From Arthrobacter woluwensis (GTDB lineage: Bacteria > Actinomycetota > Actinomycetes > Actinomycetales > Micrococcaceae), in contig NZ_JAUSXR010000001.1 in assembly GCF_030816155.1 (NCBI RefSeq), positions 1,240,001 through 1,304,000 on the forward strand: a stretch of DNA of 64,000 nucleotides, read 5' to 3'. The notes beneath the pieces are model-generated. The model was not told the DNA's origin. It made no database searches and saw only the letters and a list, made by a program, of their open reading frames with translations. Position numbers and translations under genes: made by a program. Below are positions 7,805-15,077 of the stretch, one piece after another; within the stretch, counting starts at the first letter, position 1, and each line of letters begins with the position of its first letter.

Positions 7805-8986
7805 ATGAGCGCGGAGAGTGGGACGAGGACGCCGGCCGGCGCCGTCACCGTCGCCGACTGGCAGGACCCGGCGAACCTGCGCTGGTCCTTCCAGCACATG
7901 GACACCCTGTTTCCGACGCACACAATTCAGCCTGGCATCCCCGGGACGCTGGAGGAACGTCCGCAGGATCTGTCCGGTCTGCCCGTCACTGTGCCGGACG
8001 GCTCCGGGGCGACGGTGGGAGACGTGCTGGATTCCACGGACACGGACGCCTGGCTCGTGCTGCACGGGCGGACGGTCATCGCCGAGCAGTATGGGGGCGC
8101 CATGACGCCGCGAACCCGGCATCTGCTCATGTCCGTGAGCAAGTCGCTCGTGTCCTCGGTGGTCGGCGCTCTGGCGGCCCGGGGGAACCTGGACATCGAG
8201 CGGACGGTGGGGGAGTACCTTCCGGAACTCAGGGGCGCAGGCTATGGCGGGGCCCGGATCCGGGACCTTCTGGACATGCGCAGCGGGATCCGCTTCTCCG
8301 AGGAATACCTGGACCCGGCCTCCGAGGTGCGGGGGCTGGACGAATCGGTGGGCTGGGCGCCACGGCGTCCGGGCGGCCCCGCCTCGCTCAAGGAATTCCT
8401 CGCGACGCTCAAGCAGGACCGGGAGCACGGCGGGTACTTCGAGTACCGCAGCTGTGAGACCGACGTCCTGGGCTGGGTGTGCGAGGCGGCCGGCGGGAAG
8501 CCGTTCGCTGAGCTCGCCACGGAGCTGCTGTGGAGCCGCCTGGGCGCCGCCGACCCCGCGTTCATCACGGTGGACTCCGAGGGCACCGGAATGTTCGACG
8601 GCGGCATCTGCGCGACCCTGCGGGATCTCGCCTGCTTCGGCGCCATGATCCGTGACGGTGGGCTGGCGCTGAACGGCCGCCGGGTGCTCCCGGCGGAGTG
8701 GGTCGACGACATCTTCGCGGGCGGTCCGGATTCCACGGAGGCGTTCGCCGCGGGCCCTGAAGCCGAGCACACGCCGGGCGGTCGGTACAGGAGCCAGTTC
8801 TGGTTCCTGGATGGGCGTCCGGATGTGGCGTTCTGCCTCGGGATCCACGGCCAGATGGTCTACATCAACCGCACCACGGGCGTGGTCGGGGTGAAGTTCT
8901 CCAGCTCCGCCCGTCCGGTGGACCCGGTCAAGGGGCCCGTCACTGCCGCGATGTTCGACGCGATCAGCGCCCACCTGGCGTCCTGA
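7805..8986 (+). CDS. Serine hydrolase, beta-lactamase fold, NylB-like
   Basis: A 393-residue class C beta-lactamase-fold hydrolase. It carries SVSKS (SxxK nucleophile, near residue 116), the Tyr motif YRSCETD near residue 216 and HGQ near residue 348 in place of the KTG box. These and the flanking text (HLLMSVSKSL, then YLDPASEV) match what I recall of 6-aminohexanoate-dimer hydrolase NylB from Arthrobacter; the similarity runs over the whole length. NylB-type enzymes cleave linear amides or esters of short acids; nylon-oligomer activity here is not implied. The gene follows the amidohydrolase by 4 bp with GGGGGAG overlapping that stop. It is probably cytoplasmic, since no signal peptide is visible. 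Confidence 0.85.
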   Translation: MSAESGTRTPAGAVTVADWQDPANLRWSFQHMDTLFPTHTIQPGIPGTLEERPQDLSGLPVTVPDGSGATVGDVLDSTDTDAWLVLHGRTVIAEQYGGAMTPRTRHLLMSVSKSLVSSVVGALAARGNLDIERTVGEYLPELRGAGYGGARIRDLLDMRSGIRFSEEYLDPASEVRGLDESVGWAPRRPGGPASLKEFLATLKQDREHGGYFEYRSCETDVLGWVCEAAGGKPFAELATELLWSRLGAADPAFITVDSEGTGMFDGGICATLRDLACFGAMIRDGGLALNGRRVLPAEWVDDIFAGGPDSTEAFAAGPEAEHTPGGRYRSQFWFLDGRPDVAFCLGIHGQMVYINRTTGVVGVKFSSSARPVDPVKGPVTAAMFDAISAHLAS

Positions 8987-9001
8987 CCACGACATCCCCT
9001 C

Positions 9002-9015
9002 TTTGGTATTCCAAA
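9002..9015. promoter_or_regulatory. Palindrome before GntR gene, candidate GntR operator
   Basis: TTTGG and CCAAA flank a 4-bp centre TATT. The core TTGGTATTCCAA resembles FadR/GntR-type operators. It lies 31-44 bp before the gntR start codon, so autoregulation is plausible. Confidence 0.5.
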
Positions 9016-9033
9016 AACGGATGTTCGTGGTGT

Positions 9034-9039
9034 GATAAT
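9034..9039 (+). promoter_or_regulatory. -10 box of gntR, leaderless arrangement
   Basis: GATAAT is followed by exactly 6 nt and then the ATG at 9046. Transcription would start at or next to the first base of the start codon. No convincing -35 is seen. Confidence 0.5.
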
Positions 9040-9045
9040 GGGGGA

Positions 9046-9705
9046 ATGTCCAACACGGAGATTTTCGAGCCGGAGTCCCTCCGCGTGACCCGTCAGATCC
9101 GCGACGAGATCCTCGACGGCGTGCGCCTGCCCGGCAGCAAGCTCGTGGAGCGGGATCTGGCCCAGGAACTGGGGGTCAGCCGTCTCCCGGTCCGCGAGGC
9201 GCTGCGGACGCTCGTGTCCGAGGGGCTCGTCACGCCGCGGCCCCGCACCTGGGCCGTGGTCCGGGAGTTCTCCGCGTCCGACGTCGTCGACCTCAACGAG
9301 GTGCAGGCCGCGTTCGAGTCCCTGACGTTCACCCTGGCCGCCCAGCGGCACAACCGTGAGGGGCTGCGGCGGCTCAAGGACGCGCTGGACCGCGAGTTCC
9401 AGGCGGCCGAGGCGGGCGACGCCGTACGTGCCCGCCGTTCCGGCGCTGATTTCCACGAGATCGTCACGTCGCTGGCCGGCAATGAGCTGCTCAACGAGCT
9501 CCAGGGCATCCTGAGCAGCCGGATCCGCTGGCTCATGGGCCAGCATGACGACCTCATCCGGGTGGCGGAGGAGCATGCGGCGCTCTACGAGGCGATCGCC
9601 GACCGCGACGTCGCCCGCACCCAGGTCCTGATCGGCCAGCACATGGTGAGCAGCCGCAGTCAGGCCATCGCGAAGCAGGCCTCCTCCGCGGACACCCACG
9701 CCTGA
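9046..9705 (+). CDS. GntR family regulator (FadR/FCD subfamily)
   Basis: A 219-residue protein with a winged HTH at residues about 10-75 (RQIRDEILDG, then LAQELGVSRLPVREALRTL) and a helical FCD ligand domain at about 85-205. The FCD metal-site residues are partly visible, with the His in DFHEIV and later HMV. Such proteins regulate catabolism of organic acids, amino acids or nucleobases. It lies 50 bp before the cytosine-deaminase-like gene on the same strand and is probably its regulator. The start codon has a -10 box 6 nt upstream rather than a well-placed Shine-Dalgarno sequence, so the mRNA may be leaderless. Confidence 0.9.
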   Translation: MSNTEIFEPESLRVTRQIRDEILDGVRLPGSKLVERDLAQELGVSRLPVREALRTLVSEGLVTPRPRTWAVVREFSASDVVDLNEVQAAFESLTFTLAAQRHNREGLRRLKDALDREFQAAEAGDAVRARRSGADFHEIVTSLAGNELLNELQGILSSRIRWLMGQHDDLIRVAEEHAALYEAIADRDVARTQVLIGQHMVSSRSQAIAKQASSADTHA

Positions 9706-9755
9706 CCCGGCTCTCCCGACCACCGCACTCCTGATCACCGCGTCGAAAGGTGACC

Positions 9756-10982
9756 ATGCTGATCCGCAACGTCCGTCCCTGGGGCGGCCCCGCCTCTGAT
9801 GTCCTGCTCGACGGCGAGCTGATCGCCGCGGTCCGGCCGCACGAGCCGGATGTGGCGGCTGAAGCCGGGCAGGACATCGTCGACGGCCGGGGCCGCCTGC
9901 TGCTGCCCGCCTTCAGCGACGTCCACGTGCACTTGGACTCGACCCGGATCGGGCTGCCGTTCCGCGAGCACACGGGCCGTCCTGGCGTGTGGGGCATGAT
10001 GAGCAACGACCGGGAGAACTGGCGCTCGGCCGAGATCCCGCTCGGGGAGCGCGTGGCCGGGACGCTGGAGCGCATGATCGGGCGGGGCACCACGCGGGTC
10101 CGGTCCTTCGCCCAGGTGGACGTCGACACGGGCCTGGAGAAGTACGAGGCCGTGGTGGCCGCGAAGGAGAAGTTCGCCGGGCAGGCGGAGGTCCAGATCA
10201 TGGTCTTCCCGCAGGCGGGCATCCTCCTGGAAGAGGGCACGTCGGAACTGCTCGAGGAGGCCTTGCGGCAGGGCGCCGACGTCATGGGCGGGATCGATCC
10301 GTGCCAGCTGGACCGGGACCCGGTCCGCCACCTGGACATCGTCTTCGGGCTGGCCGAGAAGTACCAGGTCGAAGTGGACGTCCACCTCCACGAACCCACG
10401 GATCTCGCGATCTTCAGCACCGAGCTGATCATGGAACGGACCCGGGCGCTCGGGATGCAGGGCAAGGTCAATCTGTCCCACGCGTACACGCTGGGCGGGT
10501 CCTCCGAAGCCACGACGCGTTCCCTGATCGAACGCATGGCGGAACTGGACATCTCCCTCACCACCGTGGCGCCCGCCGCGGCCGGCCAGCTTCCCCTGCA
10601 GGACCTCACGGCCGCCGGGGTGCGCGTCGGGCTGGGGGAGGACGGCCAGAGGGATTACTGGAGTCCTTATGGCAACTGCGATCTCCTGGACCGCACCTGG
10701 CAGCTCGCCTTCACCCGCGGCTTCCGGGCCGACCGTCTGGTGGAACACGCTGTCGCCGTCGCCACCCGGGGCGGTGCGAGCATCATGGACCACTCCCTGG
10801 CCCGCCTGACGGGCGTCGACGACCGTCCCGGCCTCGACGTCGGTGACCGCGCCGACGTCGTGCTGGTGGACGGCGAGACCGTGACCAGCGCCGTGATGGA
10901 CCGCGGCAGTGACCGCACCGTGCTGCACCGCGGCCGCGTGGTCGCCGATCAGTGCCGGGTCGAGGGCGGCACCGGCTACTGA
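9756..10982 (+). CDS. Amidohydrolase family protein, cytosine deaminase-like
   Basis: A 408-residue TIM-barrel amidohydrolase. Metal ligands appear in order: DVHVHLD (HxH, near residue 55), DVHLHEP near residue 210, NLSHAYT near residue 243, and GEDGQRDYWSPYGN (metal Asp, near residue 295). The last motif and its surroundings match the cytosine deaminase/isoguanine deaminase (CodA) subgroup rather than dihydroorotase. Likely reactions are deamination of a nucleobase or hydrolysis of a related heterocycle; the substrate is not fixed. ATG 9756 is preferred to the GTG two codons earlier because GAAAGG is then well spaced. The upstream GntR gene probably regulates it, and a strong hairpin ends the unit. 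Confidence 0.85.
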   Translation: MLIRNVRPWGGPASDVLLDGELIAAVRPHEPDVAAEAGQDIVDGRGRLLLPAFSDVHVHLDSTRIGLPFREHTGRPGVWGMMSNDRENWRSAEIPLGERVAGTLERMIGRGTTRVRSFAQVDVDTGLEKYEAVVAAKEKFAGQAEVQIMVFPQAGILLEEGTSELLEEALRQGADVMGGIDPCQLDRDPVRHLDIVFGLAEKYQVEVDVHLHEPTDLAIFSTELIMERTRALGMQGKVNLSHAYTLGGSSEATTRSLIERMAELDISLTTVAPAAAGQLPLQDLTAAGVRVGLGEDGQRDYWSPYGNCDLLDRTWQLAFTRGFRADRLVEHAVAVATRGGASIMDHSLARLTGVDDRPGLDVGDRADVVLVDGETVTSAVMDRGSDRTVLHRGRVVADQCRVEGGTGY

Positions 10983-11006
10983 CGGCCCGACGACGGGAAC
11001 ACGGGA

Positions 11007-11037
11007 ACGGCCCCCGCACCTGAGGTGCGGGGGCCGT
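11007..11037. terminator. Bidirectional hairpin terminator
   Basis: Perfect 14-bp stem (11007-11020 with 11024-11037) with a 3-nt loop, between the convergent amidohydrolase and membrane protein genes. Confidence 0.8.
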
Positions 11038-11055
11038 CGTCGTGGTCGGCGTGTT

Positions 11056-11697
11056 TTACGGCTCCTGCCGGCGCTCCTGGGCCTGCTGGGCCTTGGCGGC
11101 GGCACGCGCCGCCTCCTTCTCCTCGAGCAGCCGTTGCTTCTCCACGGCCTTGTACAGCTTCGCCTGCTGGCCGCGGCGCCGCCACAGCTTCCACAGCACG
11201 AGGGCCACGATGAAGAGGACCGCGCCGATGATGGCGCCGATCCCGCTCCACAGCGGGAACCACGTGGGTCCGGTGCCGATGATCCGCTGGGCGTTGTGCG
11301 CGGCGTTGGAGCTGCCCCAGGCGATGCCCGCCGTCAGGAGGTTCGGGGTGGACACGGCCACGGCGATCACCAGGATCACGGCCTTCCACGGCCAGGTGAT
11401 CTTCTTGTGCGTGGCCTGCCAGGCGATCCACAGGGAGAGGAAGGTCAGGATCAGGCCGTACCCCAGACCGAGGAAGACACCGCCGGAGCCGGGTCCCGCC
11501 TGCCCGTTGATGTTCTTGGCCCATTCCACCGGGACGACGGCCGCCGCGATGAAGTAGGCGATCACCGCCACAGCCAGGAGGATGGCGCCCAGGATGATCC
11601 AGGTGAGGGTCCTGGATTTCCCGGCGGATGAGGATCGGGGTGCCTGTCCCTGCCCTGACGTGGGCGGAGGCGTGATGGAGCCGCTCTGTTCACTCAT
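11056..11697 (-). CDS. Hypothetical membrane protein
   Basis: A 213-residue protein of unknown function. The first 28 residues are Ser/Pro/Gly-rich and cytoplasmic. Four hydrophobic segments follow (near residues 30-52, 75-95, 103-122 and 150-170), then a basic, coiled-coil-like tail rich in Lys, Glu, Ala and Gln (KLYKAVEKQRLLEEKEAARAA). I recognise no family. It is transcribed divergently from gcvH, 109 bp apart, and convergently with the amidohydrolase. Similar proteins are probably lineage-specific. Confidence 0.7.
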   Translation of the reverse strand: MSEQSGSITPPPTSGQGQAPRSSSAGKSRTLTWIILGAILLAVAVIAYFIAAAVVPVEWAKNINGQAGPGSGGVFLGLGYGLILTFLSLWIAWQATHKKITWPWKAVILVIAVAVSTPNLLTAGIAWGSSNAAHNAQRIIGTGPTWFPLWSGIGAIIGAVLFIVALVLWKLWRRRGQQAKLYKAVEKQRLLEEKEAARAAAKAQQAQERRQEP

Positions 11698-11743
11698 GGG
11701 ATCATCATGGCACGTGCCCGGCCACTGAGGCTTGTAATGTGCC

Positions 11744-11749
11744 TATACT
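11744..11749 (+). promoter_or_regulatory. -10 box upstream of gcvH
   Basis: TATACT lies 57 bp before the gcvH ATG. The -35 region at 17-bp spacing (GCCACT) is poor, so only the -10 is convincing. Confidence 0.4.
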
Positions 11750-11806
11750 TTCAGCGTCGGTTGCCGTGATCCAGGTGACCACCAGAATCAGACGAAAGGC
11801 CAGGCG

Positions 11807-12193
11807 ATGAGCAACATCCCCGCAGAGCTGTCCTACACCGCCGAACACGAATGGGTTGCGAGCACGGAGCAGGACGGTGTGGTGCGAGTCGGCATCACCG
11901 ATTTCGCCCAGGACGCGCTCGGCGATGTCGTGTACGCACAGGTGCCCGAGGCAGGGACCGCCGTGACCGCCAACGACGTCGTCGGCGAGGTGGAGTCCAC
12001 CAAGAGCGTCAGCGACATCTACGCCCCGGTGTCGGGTGAGATCGTCGCCCGCAATGAGTCGCTGGACGCTGATCCGGCGCTCATCAACTCCGATCCGTAC
12101 GGCGCCGGCTGGCTTTTCGAGGTCCGCATCGCCGGTGCGGACGAACTGTCGGGCCTGCTCAGCGCCGAAGCGTACGGTCAGCAGGTAGGCTAG
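11807..12193 (+). CDS. gcvH: Glycine cleavage system H protein
   Basis: A 128-residue lipoyl carrier of the glycine cleavage complex. It shuttles the aminomethyl group from GcvP to GcvT and reducing equivalents to lipoamide dehydrogenase. The start (LSYTAEHEWV), the hammerhead lipoyl motif EVESTKSVSDIY with the modified Lys at residue 66, and the C-terminal NSDPYGAGWLFEV are all normal. gcvP and gcvT are not in the window. It lies before garA and the ftsR gene in the same order as Rv1826-Rv1828 in Mycobacterium tuberculosis. Two hairpins follow, so it is probably mostly transcribed alone. Confidence 0.97.
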   Translation: MSNIPAELSYTAEHEWVASTEQDGVVRVGITDFAQDALGDVVYAQVPEAGTAVTANDVVGEVESTKSVSDIYAPVSGEIVARNESLDADPALINSDPYGAGWLFEVRIAGADELSGLLSAEAYGQQVG

Positions 12194-12205
12194 AAAGCAG
12201 TTGTC

Positions 12206-12240
12206 CGTGCTGTCCGGGACGACTGGTCCCGGACAGCACG
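12206..12240 (+). terminator. Hairpin terminator after gcvH
   Basis: Perfect 15-bp stem (12206-12220 with 12226-12240) and a 5-nt loop, 12 bp after the gcvH stop. Confidence 0.75.
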
Positions 12241-12245
12241 CACCG

Positions 12246-12276
12246 TTCCCGGATCCATCACCGGAGGATCCGGGAA
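12246..12276 (+). terminator. Second hairpin between gcvH and garA
   Basis: Perfect 11-bp stem (12246-12256 with 12266-12276) and a 9-nt loop, directly after the first hairpin. It may be a second terminator or a leader structure of garA. Confidence 0.5.
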
Positions 12277-12316
12277 AGAACCCCCCGCCGAGGCGAGAAG
12301 AGTGAGGAGCCGCCCG

Positions 12317-12796
12317 ATGTCTGAACAACCATCGGTCCCCGTCGAACCCGCAGACGAAGCCGCATTTGAGGGCGAGTCCACGGACACCACCTCGGTGTAC
12401 CTTCCGGTCCTTTCCGACGTGGTGCCGGCCGACCCGAAACTGGGTCCGGAGGACATCGCGTCCATCGCGGCCCTGCCGCATGGGTCCGCTCTGCTGATCG
12501 CACACCACGGCCCGAACGCCGGGGCGCGCTTCCTGCTGGACACGGACCGCGTGACCGTCGGGCGCCACCCCGATGCCGAGATCTTCCTGGATGACGTCAC
12601 CGTCTCCCGCAAGCACGCCGAGTTCGTGCGCACCCCTGCGGGCTACGAGCTGGTGGACACCGGCAGCCTGAACGGCAGCTACGTCAACCACGACCGTGTG
12701 GACCGCGTGCTGCTCAAGAGCGGAGTGGAAGTGCAGATCGGCAAGTTCCGGCTGAACTACTACCCGAGCCCGGCACGCCCGGCCGGCCAGGACTGA
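12317..12796 (+). CDS. garA: FHA-domain regulator GarA/OdhI
   Basis: A 159-residue protein with one FHA domain. In the known orthologues, the unphosphorylated form binds and inhibits 2-oxoglutarate dehydrogenase and acts on glutamate enzymes; phosphorylation of a Thr in the N-terminal TTSV motif by Ser/Thr kinases relieves this. The motif is present here as DTTSVY (Thr24-Thr25). The FHA core is at residues about 60-140 (VTVGRHPDAEIFLDD, VSRKHAEF, GSLNGSYVN), with the phospho-Thr-binding Arg, Ser and Asn residues. ATG 12317 is preceded by GAGGAG. The PASTA kinase at 29-31 kb is a possible but unproven partner. Confidence 0.95.
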   Translation: MSEQPSVPVEPADEAAFEGESTDTTSVYLPVLSDVVPADPKLGPEDIASIAALPHGSALLIAHHGPNAGARFLLDTDRVTVGRHPDAEIFLDDVTVSRKHAEFVRTPAGYELVDTGSLNGSYVNHDRVDRVLLKSGVEVQIGKFRLNYYPSPARPAGQD

Positions 12797-12809
12797 GGCG
12801 CCGCGTAAC

Positions 12810-13538
12810 GTGGCACTTGCACAGTCCGGCCGGCGCCAAGGTGCCGCCGTCGTCCTGAACATCGGAGAAGTCCTCGCTCAGCTGAACGAGGACTTTCCCG
12901 GTATTTCCGCCTCCAAGATCCGTTTCCTGGAGGAGAAGGGGCTCATCACGCCCCAGCGGACCCCTGCCGGGTACCGCCAGTACAGCGAGGCCGACGTCGA
13001 GCGGCTGCGCTTCGTCCTGGCCCTGCAGCGGGATCAGTACCTGCCGCTCAAGGTGATCCGCGACTACCTCGACGCCATCGACCGCGGGGAGCGTCCGGAC
13101 AATCTGCCGGGCGGCATGAAGCTCTCGCCCAAGCTGGTGTCCGAGGATCCCGCCGAAGCCCTGCGCGGCCGCTCGCGACTGCTGAGCGAGTCCCAGCTGC
13201 GCGCCGAGTCCGGTGCCAGTGTGCGCCTGGTCAAAGAGCTCCTGGACTACGGGATCATCACCCACGAGGGCGGGCAGTTCGACGAGTACGCCCTCCAGGT
13301 GACCGTGAGCTGCGCCCGCCTGGAGGCCCAGGGTCTGGAACCCCGCCACCTGCGGCCCGTGCTGGCCGCCGCCGAACGGGAGTTCGCGCTGATCGAGCGG
13401 GCCGTGGCGCCGCTGGCCTCGCGGAAAGACTCGGGCTCCCGCGCCCGCACCGCCGACGCCGCCCGTGAGCTGAGCGGTCTCCTGCAGGACCTTCACCAGG
13501 CCGTCATCCAGGGCCAGATCTCCCGATTGGAGAAGTGA
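12810..13538 (+). CDS. ftsR: MerR-family regulator FtsR (Rv1828-like)
   Basis: A 242-residue protein with an N-terminal winged HTH of the MerR type (LNIGEVLAQLNEDFPGISAS, then KIRFLEEKGLI, TPAGYRQY). A long C-terminal region with a second HTH-like segment (LVKELLDYGIITHEGG) follows. It lacks the Cys residues of metal-sensing MerR proteins. Its place between garA and the DUF151 gene matches Rv1828, whose Corynebacterium glutamicum orthologue FtsR regulates ftsZ. The ftsZ gene is in this same window, with an inverted repeat in its promoter region. The GTG start is 14 bp after garA, and its stop overlaps the next start (TGATG). Confidence 0.88.
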   Translation: MALAQSGRRQGAAVVLNIGEVLAQLNEDFPGISASKIRFLEEKGLITPQRTPAGYRQYSEADVERLRFVLALQRDQYLPLKVIRDYLDAIDRGERPDNLPGGMKLSPKLVSEDPAEALRGRSRLLSESQLRAESGASVRLVKELLDYGIITHEGGQFDEYALQVTVSCARLEAQGLEPRHLRPVLAAAEREFALIERAVAPLASRKDSGSRARTADAARELSGLLQDLHQAVIQGQISRLEK

Positions 13539-14095
13539 TGATCGAGGTCGAGGTGGTCGGAGTCCGGATCGAGCTTCCGGGCAACCAGCCTCTGGTGCTT
13601 CTGAAGGAGACCAAGGGGGAGCGGCATGTCCCCATCTGGATCGGTCCTCCGGAGGCCAGTGCCATCGCGCTGGCTCAGCAGGGCGTCGTCCCGCCGCGTC
13701 CGCTCACCCATGACCTCATGCTGGACGTCATCCAGGCCCTCGGCCGTTCCCTGGTGTCCGTGACGATCGTGAGCGTAGAGGACTCGGTCTTCTACGCCCA
13801 GCTGCAGTTCGACGACGGCACGAGCGTCAGCTCGCGTGCTTCCGACGCTCTCGCGCTGGCTCTCCGCAGCCACTGCCGGATCTGGTGCGCCGAGCAGGTC
13901 CTGGACGACGCGGGAGTCCTCATCGAGATCCAGGACGAGGACGCCGAGGTCGCGCGTCCCGCCGGTGTGCACGAGGACGAGGACCAGGACGAAGCCACGG
14001 CGAGTGCTGCCCCCGCCACCGCCGAGCAGGAGCAGGAACTCCGTCAGTTCCGCGAATTCCTCAATGGCGTGGAACCCGAGGATTTCGAGCCCTGA
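13538..14095 (+). CDS. Bifunctional nuclease family protein (DUF151, Rv1829-like)
   Basis: A 185-residue protein of the DUF151/BFN family. The conserved core is at residues about 1-130: EVVGVRIELPGNQPLVLLKE, RHVPIWIGPPEASAIALAQQG, RPLTHDLMLDVI and the acidic SSRASDALALALR. A plant member has DNase and RNase activity, but the bacterial role is not known. The C-terminal 50 residues are acidic and probably disordered. The ATG overlaps the ftsR stop by one base, and both keep the order of the mycobacterial cluster. A GTG one codon earlier is possible but less natural. Confidence 0.9.
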   Translation: MIEVEVVGVRIELPGNQPLVLLKETKGERHVPIWIGPPEASAIALAQQGVVPPRPLTHDLMLDVIQALGRSLVSVTIVSVEDSVFYAQLQFDDGTSVSSRASDALALALRSHCRIWCAEQVLDDAGVLIEIQDEDAEVARPAGVHEDEDQDEATASAAPATAEQEQELRQFREFLNGVEPEDFEP

Positions 14096-14182
14096 GCCGG
14101 GTTCCGGGCCGTCCCGAGCCCGCCTTAAGCTTCAAGTTCAGCGTTAAAGTTTCGACACGGCACGAAAAAGCGCCGAACGTCT

Positions 14183-14211
14183 TTGACCTGGGGGCCTCGC
14201 GGCCCTAACGT
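14183..14211 (+). promoter_or_regulatory. Promoter of the second merR gene
   Basis: TTGACC (14183-14188), a 17-bp spacer and TAACGT (14206-14211) lie about 145 bp before the GTG at 14357. The 261-bp intergenic region also holds an AT-richer stretch with TTAAGCTT and TTCAAGTTCA near 14125-14155 that could carry an operator. Confidence 0.6.
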
Positions 14212-14356
14212 CGAAGTATCAGGTTCCCATTGCCACCCGGCATCGAGCCGTTCACACTGGAAGCAGGGGCCGCCCCAGGGCGGTGTGACTTCCCGTGTGA
14301 GCAGAGCCGCCGGTCCGGCGCTTCGCACCCCGGGAACCCTTGAAGAGGAGGAAGAC

Positions 14357-14947
14357 GTGAGTCCGAAAGGCGACGCGGGCAAGCGCCAGCACGCAGGCGC
14401 ACCCATTGCCCCCGCTGCGGGCGCCCAGGGGCTGCTGTTCAGCGAGGACCTGCCGCTCCTGGACGAGGACGCCGGCTACCGCGGTCCCACCGCTTGTAAG
14501 GCGGCCGGGATCACCTACCGTCAGCTGGATTACTGGGCCCGGACGGGTCTCGTGGAGCCGACGGTGCGCGGCGCGGCCGGTTCCGGCTCCCAGCGCCTCT
14601 ACAGCTTCCGGGACATCCTGGTGCTCAAGGTGGTCAAGCGCCTTCTCGACACGGGCGTCTCCCTCCAGCAGATCCGTTCCGCCGTGGAGCACCTGCGGGA
14701 ACGCGGCGTCGAGGACCTCGCCCAGATCACGCTCATGAGCGACGGCGCCAGCGTCTACGAGTGCACCTCCGCCGACGAGGTCATCGACCTGGTCCAGGGC
14801 GGCCAGGGCGTGTTCGGCATCGCCGTGGGCCGCGTCTGGCGTGAGGTCGAAGGCACCCTGGCGGAGCTGCCGAGCGAGCACGCGCTGTCCCAGGACTTCC
14901 CCGAGGACGAACTCAGCCGCCGTCGGGCGCAGAAGAAGATCAGCTGA
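14357..14947 (+). CDS. MerR-family transcriptional regulator (Rv1830-like)
   Basis: A 196-residue regulator. The HTH starts near residue 45 (GPTACKAAGITYRQLDYWAR, then LYSFRDILVLKVVKRLL). An effector region of about 100 residues follows, with GVSLQQIRSAVEHLRERG and a conserved C-terminal part (MSDGASVYECTSADEVIDLV). It has no metal-binding Cys pair. It completes the gcvH-garA-ftsR-DUF151-merR order of Mycobacterium tuberculosis. The GTG at 14357 is preceded by a strong GAGGAGGAAG; the frame is open further upstream but has no ribosome site. It has its own promoter and ends at a strong hairpin. Confidence 0.9.
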   Translation: MSPKGDAGKRQHAGAPIAPAAGAQGLLFSEDLPLLDEDAGYRGPTACKAAGITYRQLDYWARTGLVEPTVRGAAGSGSQRLYSFRDILVLKVVKRLLDTGVSLQQIRSAVEHLRERGVEDLAQITLMSDGASVYECTSADEVIDLVQGGQGVFGIAVGRVWREVEGTLAELPSEHALSQDFPEDELSRRRAQKKIS

Positions 14948-14965
14948 TCTCTTCCCGGAAACGCT

Positions 14966-14998
14966 GAAGGCCGGCCCGTCTCAGACGGGCCGGCCTTC
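14966..14998. terminator. Hairpin terminator after merR
   Basis: Perfect 15-bp stem (14966-14980 with 14984-14998), 3-nt loop, between the convergent merR and parA genes. Confidence 0.8.
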
Positions 14999-15077
14999 GC
15001 TTTGTGCTGTGAGGTGCTGCGCCGCACTCGGCGCGGTGCTGCGCTCGATGCCGTGGGTATCTTGACCGCGGCCGGCG

